A stretch of 5,390 bases of DNA from Paludibacteraceae bacterium (GTDB lineage Bacteria; Bacteroidota; Bacteroidia; Bacteroidales; Paludibacteraceae): NCBI GenBank assembly GCA_024400275.1, contig JAKSMY010000083.1, positions 1 through 5,390 on the forward strand. The letters are read 5' to 3'. The notes under the pieces are model-generated. The model searched no databases. It was given only the letters and a program-made list of their open reading frames with translations, and had not been told where the DNA came from. Shown here piece after piece: positions 1-5,390 of the stretch. Positions within the stretch are counted from its first letter, which is position 1, and every line of letters starts with the position of its first letter. A program made the position numbers and the translations under genes.

Positions 1-1
1 C

Positions 2-676
2 AAGGACGGTTGCTTTGCCGAATATGTCACTATTCCCGAGTCTAACGTAGTCAAATTGCGTCCGGAGATACCCGACGATTTTGCCGCTATCATGGATCCT
101 TTTGGCAACGCCACACATACGGCCCTTGCTTTCCCTCTGTTGGGTGAAGATGTGCTCATCACGGGGGCAGGATTGATTGGCACGATGGCGGCAGGTATAT
201 GCCGTTATGCCGGAGCCAAACATATCGTTGTAACCGACATCAACCCGCTGCGTTTGGACATTGCCAAACGCATGGGAGCTACTGTCACGGTGGATGGCAG
301 CAAGGGCGAGACCATTGAAGGGGCTATGGAGCAACTTGGTATTCGCGGTTTTGATGTCGGTTTGGAAATGTCCGGTGCGCCGGCTGCCTTTAACGATATG
401 GTAGCGCACATGTACAAAGGCTCCAATATCGCCCAACTCGGTATTTTGCCGTCTAATACGCAGGTCAACTGGTCGGACGTTATCTTCAATGCCTTGACGA
501 TTAAGGGTATTACGGGTCGCCGTATGTGGGAGACGTGGTATCAGATGGAGCAGATGTTACTTGGTGGCTTAGACCTCAGTCCTGTTATCACGCATCGCTT
601 CAAATTTGACGACTTCCAGAAGGGCTTTGACGTCATGGTTAGCGGCCAATGTGGCAAAGTTCTCTTGGAGTGGTAA
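2..676 (+). CDS. tdh: L-threonine 3-dehydrogenase, zinc-type MDR family (3' part, N-terminus outside window)
   Basis: Oxidises L-threonine with NAD+ to 2-amino-3-ketobutyrate in the cytoplasm, the first step of threonine breakdown to glycine and acetyl-CoA (family knowledge). The reading frame is open from the left edge, so the first 224 visible residues are the C-terminal two thirds of a protein that is about 340 residues in E. coli. The fragment opens with DGCFAEY and continues with DPFGNATHTAL, both recalled as strongly conserved in Tdh. The Rossmann motif GAGLIG is at fragment residues 55-60, and Asp79 (VVTDIN) is the acidic residue expected for NAD rather than NADP. The stretches FDVGLEMSGAP and THRFKFDDFQKGFD match the Tdh subfamily closely, which argues against a generic alcohol or sorbitol dehydrogenase. 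The catalytic zinc ligands lie upstream and cannot be checked. A TTG at 56 is open in frame but is internal. The partner ligase gene kbl is not visible. The frame is intact to TAA. Confidence 0.93.
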   Translation, partial: KDGCFAEYVTIPESNVVKLRPEIPDDFAAIMDPFGNATHTALAFPLLGEDVLITGAGLIGTMAAGICRYAGAKHIVVTDINPLRLDIAKRMGATVTVDGSKGETIEGAMEQLGIRGFDVGLEMSGAPAAFNDMVAHMYKGSNIAQLGILPSNTQVNWSDVIFNALTIKGITGRRMWETWYQMEQMLLGGLDLSPVITHRFKFDDFQKGFDVMVSGQCGKVLLEW

Positions 677-697
677 CTATTAAATAAGAAACCAATT

Positions 698-728
698 CGC
701 CTACGCTTCTTTTGCGTAGGCGTTTTTT
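698..728 (+). terminator. Intrinsic terminator of tdh
   Basis: A perfect 9-bp GC-rich stem (CGCCTACGC at 698-706 with GCGTAGGCG at 714-722) closes a 7-nt loop and is followed at once by six T residues (723-728). It lies 21 nt after the tdh stop codon, so tdh ends its transcript here and era is not cotranscribed with it. Confidence 0.92.
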
Positions 729-794
729 ATGCAATATTCAAGCCGAAAGAGTGCTTGCGCACAACTCCGAGTGACTTAATTGTTGGCATATCAA

Positions 795-864
795 AACCGC
801 CAATTTTATGTAAATTTAGCGGATACAACCGCCAAATTTTATATGAATTTAGCGGATGCAACCG
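795..864. repeat. Two tandem near-palindromic 32-33 bp repeats plus a 5-base remnant
   Basis: Copy 1 is 795-826 (32 nt), copy 2 is 827-859 (33 nt), and 860-864 (AACCG) repeats the start of the unit. Each unit starts AACCGCC and ends TTTAGCGGAT followed by A or G and then C. Each is also an imperfect inverted repeat. In copy 2, CCGCCAAATT (829-838) pairs with AATTTAGCGG (846-855) at nine of ten positions around a 7-nt centre. Copy 1 (797-822) has the same arms with one base lost. Short open frames cross the array on both strands but look like by-products of the repetition. It could be a dispersed intergenic repeat or tandem binding sites for a dimeric regulator; the sequence alone does not decide. 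Confidence 0.8.
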
Positions 865-891
865 AAAAATCTTAAAAAAATCGTCAAAAAC

Positions 892-924
892 TTGCATATA
901 TTTGCAAAAAAAAGTGTATCTTTG
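892..924 (+). promoter_or_regulatory. Predicted Bacteroidota-type promoter of era
   Basis: A -7 box TATCTTTG (917-924) matches the TAnnTTTG consensus of the Bacteroidota primary sigma factor. TTG at 892-894 is a plausible -33 element with a 22-nt spacer. Transcription would start near 928-932, leaving a leader of only about 8-12 nt before the ATG at 940. A short dyad (TTGCA 892-896, TGCAA 903-907) sits between the two boxes, and TTTGCAAAAAA occurs twice (901-911 and 921-931). Confidence 0.65.
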
Positions 925-939
925 CAAAAAATATCAACT

Positions 940-1833
940 ATGCATCGTTCCGGTTTTGTAAATATAGTAGGTAACCCCAATGTGGGTAAATCGACGCTGA
1001 TGAATGCCCTTGTGGGCGAGCGTCTCAGTATTATCACCTCCAAGGCGCAGACCACTCGCCACCGTATCATGGGTATTGTTAATGGAGAGGATTTCCAAAT
1101 CGTCTATTCAGACACTCCGGGCGTGCTGCATCCCAATTACAAATTGCAAGAGCAGATGCTGGAATTCTCACGCTCCGCCCTCGTAGATGCCGATGTCCTT
1201 CTGTACGTGACCGATGTGCAGGATACACCCGACAAGAATGCCGAATTCCTCGAAAAAGTCAAGAACATGGCAGCCGCCGGCACCAAAGTCTTCCTTATCA
1301 TCAACAAGATAGACTTGACTACCCAAGAGACGTTAGAAAGTTTGGTCGATTTCTGGCATCGCGAATTACCCGAAGCTGTGGTCTTTCCTATCTCCGCCCA
1401 AGAGAAATTCGGTATTGACCAACTCTTTGATGCGATTAAGAATGCCCTGCCCGAGTGCCCGCCGTTCTTTGATAAGGATCAATTGACCGACAAACCGGCG
1501 CGTTTCTTCGTGAACGAGATTATACGCGAGAAGATTTTACTCAATTACGACAAGGAGATTCCCTATAGTGTGGAAGTGGAGGTGGAGGAATTCCACGAAG
1601 AAGAGAAAATAATCCGTATCTCGGCCGTCATCTATGTGGAGCGCGAATCGCAAAAAGGTATTATCATCGGCAAACAAGGTGGCGCACTCAAGAAAGTAGG
1701 CACACAGGCTCGTAAAGACATAGAAACATTCTTCCAAAAGCAAGTTTTTCTGCAACTCTTTGTCAAGGTCGATAAAGATTGGCGCAGTAGTCAAAGAAGA
1801 CTCCGTCATTATGGTTACGACTTGAATGGATAG
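940..1833 (+). CDS. era: GTPase Era (ribosome small-subunit maturation)
   Basis: Era is an essential GTPase that binds the 3' end of 16S rRNA and helps complete the 30S subunit, linking ribosome assembly to growth (family knowledge). The 297-residue product has the full domain order. The GTPase domain has G1 GNPNVGKS (residues 11-18), the G2/switch I region ITSKAQTTRHR (32-42), G3 DTPG (58-61), G4 NKID (122-125) and G5 SAQEKFG (152-158). A C-terminal KH RNA-binding domain follows, with the GKQG loop at 244-247. The length is normal for Era (about 300). The frame stays open upstream to an ATG at 856, but that start would add 28 Lys-rich residues encoded by repeat and promoter DNA. The ATG at 940 gives the conserved family start MHRSGFVNIVGNPNVGKS and lies just downstream of the -7 box. 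There is no Shine-Dalgarno; the region before the ATG is A-rich. The gene is monocistronic as far as visible, with a tRNA gene 125 nt downstream. Confidence 0.96.
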   Translation: MHRSGFVNIVGNPNVGKSTLMNALVGERLSIITSKAQTTRHRIMGIVNGEDFQIVYSDTPGVLHPNYKLQEQMLEFSRSALVDADVLLYVTDVQDTPDKNAEFLEKVKNMAAAGTKVFLIINKIDLTTQETLESLVDFWHRELPEAVVFPISAQEKFGIDQLFDAIKNALPECPPFFDKDQLTDKPARFFVNEIIREKILLNYDKEIPYSVEVEVEEFHEEEKIIRISAVIYVERESQKGIIIGKQGGALKKVGTQARKDIETFFQKQVFLQLFVKVDKDWRSSQRRLRHYGYDLNG

Positions 1834-1901
1834 TACAACCTTTCTATACTGACTGCTTTAATTGAGAAAAGTGTTCTTTTGCGAAAAAAAAGTTAAATAA
1901 A

Positions 1902-1933
1902 TTTGTCTATTTGAAAAAAAAGCAGTACCTTTG
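1902..1933 (+). promoter_or_regulatory. Predicted promoter of tRNA-Ser
   Basis: TTTG (1902-1905), a spacer of exactly 20 nt, and TACCTTTG (1926-1933) match the Bacteroidota -33/-7 consensus. The inferred start near 1940 leaves about 20 nt of 5' leader before the mature tRNA. A second match, TAAATTTG (1898-1905), overlaps the -33 element, but its nearest TTTG (1878-1881) is only 16 nt upstream, so it is the weaker candidate. Confidence 0.7.
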
Positions 1934-1958
1934 CACCTGCTTACGACCGAACGCGAAA

Positions 1959-2047
1959 GGAAAGTTGTCTGAGTGGTCGAAAGAGCCACACTCGAAATGT
2001 GGTGTACGCATTACGTCGTACCGGGGGTTCGAATCCCTCACTTTCCG
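1959..2047 (+). tRNA. tRNA-Ser (anticodon CGA, reads UCG)
   Basis: An 89-nt class II tRNA. The acceptor stem GGAAAGT (1959-1965) pairs perfectly with ACTTTCC (2040-2046), with G73 at 2047. The anticodon stem CCACA/TGTGG (1986-1990, 1998-2002) closes the 7-nt loop CTCGAAA, which places CGA at 1993-1995. The long variable arm (2003-2022) has a GTACG/CGTAC stem, as expected for serine tRNAs. The T arm is a 5-bp stem (one G-U) around TTCGAAT (2028-2034). G73 is the usual serine discriminator. The 3' CCA is not encoded (CAA follows), so it must be added after transcription. Confidence 0.96.
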
Positions 2048-2088
2048 CAAGACAAAAGAAAAGGCACGATGCAAGACAAAAGAAGAGG
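2047..2088 (+). repeat. 18-bp direct repeat starting at the tRNA 3' base
   Basis: GCAAGACAAAAGAAAAGG (2047-2064) recurs as GCAAGACAAAAGAAGAGG (2071-2088), with one mismatch and a 24-bp period. The first copy begins at the discriminator base of tRNA-Ser and the second feeds into the terminator hairpin. A local duplication in the tRNA trailer is the simplest reading. No integrase or element accompanies it, so I do not call it an attachment site. Confidence 0.75.
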
Positions 2089-2116
2089 TACAAGTTTACT
2101 TGTGACCTCTTTTGTT
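2081..2116. terminator. Bidirectional terminator between tRNA-Ser and the convergent permease gene
   Basis: A hairpin with left arm 2081-2094 and right arm 2099-2113, loop TTTA (2095-2098), and one bulged G (2104). The inner ACAAG/CTTGT and the outer AAGAGGT/ACCTCTT are fully paired, with a G-T and an A-T pair outside. The + strand side ends in CTTTTGTT and the - strand side continues CTTCTTTTGTC, so both tRNA (+) and permease (-) transcripts could end here. The U tracts are interrupted, so strength is uncertain. The permease stop codon (complement of 2096-2098) falls in the loop. Confidence 0.6.
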
Positions 2117-3007
2117 ATGGCAGAGGAACAAACCGACAATAATAATGCCGATGCCTAACCACTTGCCCAAAGGCAACTGCTCAGAAAAACCAAGAAACAT
2201 AATCAATGCCGTGAAAACAGGACGGATATTGTTGAATACATTGGCTTTCACCACCCCCACAATACGGACTCCGTAACAGTACAGCATAAATGCCACCGCC
2301 GATGACATAACCGCCAAATATGCCAGCGACTGCCACTCTGCCGTTATTCCTTGTGCAATGGTATGTATTGTTTCCGATTGCATGTCCGTAAATGCCCATA
2401 AACCGCAGAAAAGCACAAAAGAAACAATTTGTGTATAAAAAATGATAGTAAGCGGATTATATCTATCAGGTATGCGACGCAGCACTACATTCTCGCTCAA
2501 AGCAAACATCACCGCCACTATCGCCAGCAATACCCCCCACGGATTACCGACGGAAAAATTATCCGTCCCGACCAACACCAAAACCGCTACACCAGCAGTA
2601 GAAACCAAGATGCCCGAAAGCATCAGCGGAGTGACTTTCTCCCGAAGGAACACCCACCCGAACAGCGGTGCCAGTACAGGTGCGACAGACAGCAACGTTT
2701 CCGCAATAGTGGGTGTGGAAATCAAATCATAGGTGTACGTCTCCGCCAGATAGTAAAGAAACGGCTGAAACAGCCCGGTCAAGAAGAAAAGCGGCAGGTC
2801 TTTTTTATCTGCCTTCTGCAATCGGAACAAGGCACTGCGGCGGGCTACAAGTCCGATAATAAACATGAACAGCACCGACAAGGCAAAGCGGACAACAATC
2901 AACGTCAGCGGGCTGAACGAAGTCAGCGCGTCCTTGACAGCAATACCCGATGCTGACCAGATAATCATCGACAAGACAATGGCAATATAAGGCAGCAGTC
3001 TATCCAT
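2096..3007 (-). CDS. EamA/DMT-superfamily permease (10 TM segments), substrate unknown
   Basis: An inner-membrane transporter of the drug/metabolite superfamily, whose members move amino acids, nucleotides or other small metabolites. Nothing here identifies the substrate. The 303-residue protein has two tandem EamA halves: roughly residues 7-147, beginning with a helix containing IIWSASGIAVKDAL, and 157-294, beginning with a helix containing ALSENVVLRRI. Ten hydrophobic segments can be placed near 7-26, 33-53, 72-91, 100-121, 128-146, 156-175, 186-206, 229-248, 254-272 and 275-293, with a short basic tail HNKRGHK. The length and halves are typical. The ATG at 3007 is preferred: the frame extends five codons to a TTG (3020-3022), but that would lie within a few bases of the predicted transcription start. 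There is no Shine-Dalgarno. It is transcribed from its own promoter just downstream of nifJ, and its last codons form half of a terminator stem. Confidence 0.9.
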   Translation of the reverse strand: MDRLLPYIAIVLSMIIWSASGIAVKDALTSFSPLTLIVVRFALSVLFMFIIGLVARRSALFRLQKADKKDLPLFFLTGLFQPFLYYLAETYTYDLISTPTIAETLLSVAPVLAPLFGWVFLREKVTPLMLSGILVSTAGVAVLVLVGTDNFSVGNPWGVLLAIVAVMFALSENVVLRRIPDRYNPLTIIFYTQIVSFVLFCGLWAFTDMQSETIHTIAQGITAEWQSLAYLAVMSSAVAFMLYCYGVRIVGVVKANVFNNIRPVFTALIMFLGFSEQLPLGKWLGIGIIIVGLFLCHNKRGHK

Positions 3008-3031
3008 AGTTCTAACTTTCAAAATCGGTTA

Positions 3032-3063
3032 CAAAGATACTATTTTTTTTTGATATTCACAAA
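3032..3063 (-). promoter_or_regulatory. Predicted promoter of the EamA permease gene
   Basis: On the - strand, TTTG (complement of 3060-3063), a 20-nt spacer, and TATCTTTG (complement of 3032-3039) match the Bacteroidota -33/-7 pattern. The start would fall near 3024-3028, giving a leader of about 20 nt to the ATG at 3007. The -33 element directly follows the T tract of the nifJ terminator. Confidence 0.72.
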
Positions 3064-3064
3064 C

Positions 3065-3099
3065 AAAAAAGCGGCATTCACGAAGAATGTCGCTTTTTT
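3065..3099 (-). terminator. Intrinsic terminator of nifJ
   Basis: A 15-bp stem (3065-3079 with 3085-3099), one G-U pair, loop of five bases. Its core GCGGCATTC/GAATGTCGC is flanked by A and T runs. Read on the - strand it ends GCTTTTTTG, a standard U tract, about 20 nt after the nifJ stop codon. The T run on the + strand (3094-3100) would let it work in both directions, although no + strand gene reads towards it. Confidence 0.9.
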
Positions 3100-3119
3100 T
3101 AGATACCAATAAATATAGA

Positions 3120-5390
3120 TTACCACTTGGTGCCGAGCATACGGAGATAACTCTTGTAACGCCACTGAGCATTCTCCTGAGCTGCTGCGAAGAGTTCAGC
3201 AGCCTCGTTCGGGAATTGTTTCATTACCGAAGCGAAACGCACTTCACCCTTGAGGTACTCCTCGAACTTAGACCAATCAGGTTCCTTGGAATCGAGTTGG
3301 AACGGATTCTGTCCTTCAGCCTCGAGTTGCGGGTTATAACGCCACAAGTGCCAGTAGCCACAAGCCACAGCCTTCTCCTCCTCGGCTTGACTCTTACCCA
3401 TACCGGCTTTCAGACCGTGGTTGATACACGGAGCGTAAGCGATGATGAGTGACGGTCCGGGATATGCTTCTGCCTCACGGATAGCCTTGAGAGTCTGAGC
3501 TTGGTCAGCACCCATAGCGATTTGCGCTACATAGACATAACCGTAGGTGGTAGCAATCATACCGAGGTCTTTCTTGCGGACACGTTTACCCATAGCGGCG
3601 AACTTGGCAATAGCACCAAGAGGAGTAGATTTAGAAGCCTGACCACCTGTATTGGAGTAAACCTCCGTATCCAGAACAAGGATATTCACATCTTCACCGC
3701 TGGCAATCACGTGGTCTAATCCTCCGTAACCGATATCGTAGGAAGCACCGTCACCACCGATAATCCACTGACTGCGTTTAACGATGTGGTCTTTGTACTT
3801 CAAGATTTCCTTGCAGGTGTCGCAACCGCAAGCCTCCATAGCAGCCACCATAGGCGCATAGAGTTTCTTGGTAACATCACCATTGTTCTTATTATCCAAC
3901 CATTGTTGGAACATACCCTTCAACTCTTCGGAACAAGTCGGGCACTCCAAGCCTTTGGCCATCAAATTAGCCAGACGCTCTTTAATCTTGCGGTGTGCGA
4001 TTTGCATACCGAGACCATATTCGCAGAAGTCCTCAAACAAGGAGTTCGACCAAGCCGGACCACAACCGGCAGCGTTGGTGGTATAAGGAGTGGAAGGAAC
4101 AGAACCGGAGTAGATAGATGTACAACCGGTAGCGTTAGCAGCTATCTCACGGTCACCGAAGAGTTGGCTAATCAATTTCAGATAAGGTGTTTCACCGCAA
4201 CCTGAGCAAGCACCGGAGAACTCAAACAGAGGCGTAGCGAACTGTGAGTTCTTAACATTGGATTGAATATCAATCATGTCTTGTTTGCTCTTAACGTTGT
4301 TCACGCAGTATTCCCAGTTAGCAGCCTCAGCGCGCTGACCTTCAAGGTCAACCATCTGCAGTGCCTTGCCGGTCTTAGGATTACCCGGGCAGACATCAAC
4401 GCAGTTGCCGCAGCCTAAGCAGTCTAACACACCTACTTGCATACGGAAATGCATACCCTTGAGGGCGGTAGGAGCTTTCATCTCGCGTGTTTCGCCATTG
4501 ACACCCTTAACCTCCTCGTCATCCATAACGAACGGACGGATACAAGCGTGAGGACAAACATACGCGCACTTGTTACACTCGATACAGTTCTCGGCAGTCC
4601 AAACAGGAACGAAGGCACTCACGCCACGTTTTTCATACTTGGCAGTACCGGAGGGCCACTCACCATCTTCGATACCTTTGAAGGCAGAAACAGGCAGCAA
4701 GTCACCGTCCTGACCATTGATAGGACGAACGATATTCGTAACGAAAGCAGGTTCATTGCCGTAGTCAACAGCAGGATCAGCACCGAGTTGGCTCCATGCA
4801 GGATCGATGTCCAAGAGTTGGTACTCACCGCCACGATCCACAGCGGCATAGTTTTTCTTTACCACATCTTCGCCCTTCTTACCGTAGGACTTATCAATGA
4901 AGTGCTTCATGTCCTCAACGGCTTTCTCTACGGGAATCACTTCTGTGATACGGAAGAAAGCAGATTGCAGAATGGTGTTGGTACGGTTGCCCAAACCAAT
5001 CTCTTGTGCAATCTTGGTGGCGTTGATATAATAAACTTTGATGCCGTTGTCGGCAAAGTATTTTTTCACTTTATTAGGCAAGTTCTTCTTCAACTCCTCT
5101 GCATCCCAAACGGTATTCAGCAGGAAAGTACCGCCCTTCTGCAAGCCGCGTGTTACATCGTACATTTGCAGATAAGCCTGAACATGGCATGCCACAAAGT
5201 TAGGCGTAGTTACCAAATAAGTTGAATGGATGGGTTCGTCACCGAAACGCAAGTGCGAGCAAGTGAAACCGCCGGATTTCTTACTATCGTAAGAGAAATA
5301 AGCCTGGCAGTATTTATCGGTACCTTCACCGATAATCTTTACCGAGTTCTTGTTAGCACCTACGGTACCGTCAGCACCCAAGCCGTAGAA
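3120..5390 (-). CDS. nifJ: Pyruvate:ferredoxin (flavodoxin) oxidoreductase, C-terminal two thirds
   Basis: A cytoplasmic, oxygen-sensitive homodimeric enzyme that converts pyruvate and CoA to acetyl-CoA and CO2, passing electrons to ferredoxin or flavodoxin (family knowledge). The visible 756 residues run from FYGLGADGTVGANKNSVKII, about the start of domain III by comparison with the Desulfovibrio africanus enzyme, to the end. In order: gamma-type domain III; EKR motif (fragment 253-255); a ferredoxin-like domain with CxxCxxCxxxCP at Cys269/272/275/279 (4554-4586) and Cys324/327/330/334 (4389-4421); then the TPP domain with proximal-cluster cysteines 395, 398, 423 and 655 and the Mg-TPP site GDG (546-548), Thr575 and Val577. 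Spacings match recalled D. africanus positions within one residue. The C-terminal extension (domain VII) of that species is absent, so the full protein should be about 1,170-1,180 residues. It carries extra cysteines (483, 486, 521, 523, 526). The start and promoter lie beyond the right edge; the frame is intact to TAA. Confidence 0.97.
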   Translation of the reverse strand, partial: FYGLGADGTVGANKNSVKIIGEGTDKYCQAYFSYDSKKSGGFTCSHLRFGDEPIHSTYLVTTPNFVACHVQAYLQMYDVTRGLQKGGTFLLNTVWDAEELKKNLPNKVKKYFADNGIKVYYINATKIAQEIGLGNRTNTILQSAFFRITEVIPVEKAVEDMKHFIDKSYGKKGEDVVKKNYAAVDRGGEYQLLDIDPAWSQLGADPAVDYGNEPAFVTNIVRPINGQDGDLLPVSAFKGIEDGEWPSGTAKYEKRGVSAFVPVWTAENCIECNKCAYVCPHACIRPFVMDDEEVKGVNGETREMKAPTALKGMHFRMQVGVLDCLGCGNCVDVCPGNPKTGKALQMVDLEGQRAEAANWEYCVNNVKSKQDMIDIQSNVKNSQFATPLFEFSGACSGCGETPYLKLISQLFGDREIAANATGCTSIYSGSVPSTPYTTNAAGCGPAWSNSLFEDFCEYGLGMQIAHRKIKERLANLMAKGLECPTCSEELKGMFQQWLDNKNNGDVTKKLYAPMVAAMEACGCDTCKEILKYKDHIVKRSQWIIGGDGASYDIGYGGLDHVIASGEDVNILVLDTEVYSNTGGQASKSTPLGAIAKFAAMGKRVRKKDLGMIATTYGYVYVAQIAMGADQAQTLKAIREAEAYPGPSLIIAYAPCINHGLKAGMGKSQAEEEKAVACGYWHLWRYNPQLEAEGQNPFQLDSKEPDWSKFEEYLKGEVRFASVMKQFPNEAAELFAAAQENAQWRYKSYLRMLGTKW

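Noticed and set aside
751..762. Small hairpin GTGC-TTGC-GCAC upstream of the repeats
   Set aside because: Four base pairs with no T tract and no flanking conserved motif; expected by chance.
727..961. Short open frames on both strands across the tdh-era intergenic region (complement 727-927 and + strand 755-961)
   Set aside because: They translate the tandem repeat and the promoter, and they overlap each other and era. Neither shows a recognisable domain.
1865..1882. Possible era terminator (AAAAG-TGTT-CTTTT)
   Set aside because: A five-pair, nearly all A-T stem is too weak, and an A run rather than a T run follows. I see no convincing terminator between era and the tRNA gene, so read-through into tRNA-Ser is possible.
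2429..2956. + strand open frame antisense to the permease gene
   Set aside because: Its Arg/Gln/His-rich composition is what results from reading hydrophobic transmembrane codons backwards; the - strand protein is clearly a DMT permease.
3786..5225. Long open frames antisense to nifJ (notably + strand 4437-5225 and 3786-4205)
   Set aside because: They are the complement of well-conserved NifJ coding sequence, including cluster and TPP motifs, and have no promoter or family resemblance. They are shadows of codon bias.
1..5390. Search for CRISPR repeats, insertion sequences, toxin-antitoxin or phage genes
   Set aside because: No regularly spaced repeats, transposase motifs, terminal inverted repeats or small paired genes are visible. 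The content is housekeeping genes with intact frames.

Overview
The window looks like chromosomal housekeeping DNA from an anaerobic member of the Bacteroidota, most likely the order Bacteroidales. Three transcription starts can be inferred, and each carries a Bacteroidota-type -7 box (TAnnTTTG), two of them with TTTG exactly 20 nt upstream. None of the starts with a visible upstream region has a Shine-Dalgarno sequence. The tRNA does not encode its CCA tail. A single-chain pyruvate:ferredoxin oxidoreductase points to an anaerobic life. I cannot name the genus from the sequence alone.

Layout, left to right: the 3' part of a zinc-type L-threonine 3-dehydrogenase gene (tdh, +, cut by the left edge) ends in a strong intrinsic terminator. 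A 260-base intergenic region follows. It holds two tandem, nearly palindromic 32-33 bp repeats and then a promoter lying almost on top of the start codon of the ribosome-assembly GTPase gene era (+). After era comes a tRNA-Ser(CGA) gene with its own promoter. The tRNA is followed by an 18-bp direct repeat and a hairpin that lies between two convergent units and contains the stop codon of the next gene. That gene encodes a 10-helix EamA/DMT-family permease (-). Its promoter is packed against the terminator of the last gene, a large pyruvate:ferredoxin oxidoreductase (nifJ, -), whose N-terminal third lies beyond the right edge.

The genes do not form one pathway. Tdh degrades threonine, Era matures the small ribosomal subunit, the tRNA serves translation, the permease exports or imports an unknown small molecule, and NifJ makes acetyl-CoA and reduced ferredoxin from pyruvate. 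Each gene seems to be its own transcription unit, with a terminator or promoter at most boundaries.

I found no mobile element, CRISPR array, defence system or undescribed multi-gene system. The parts most worth a second look are the tandem palindromic repeats upstream of era, the very short predicted era leader, the compact shared terminator and promoter arrangements around the permease gene, and an extra set of cysteines in the NifJ TPP domain.
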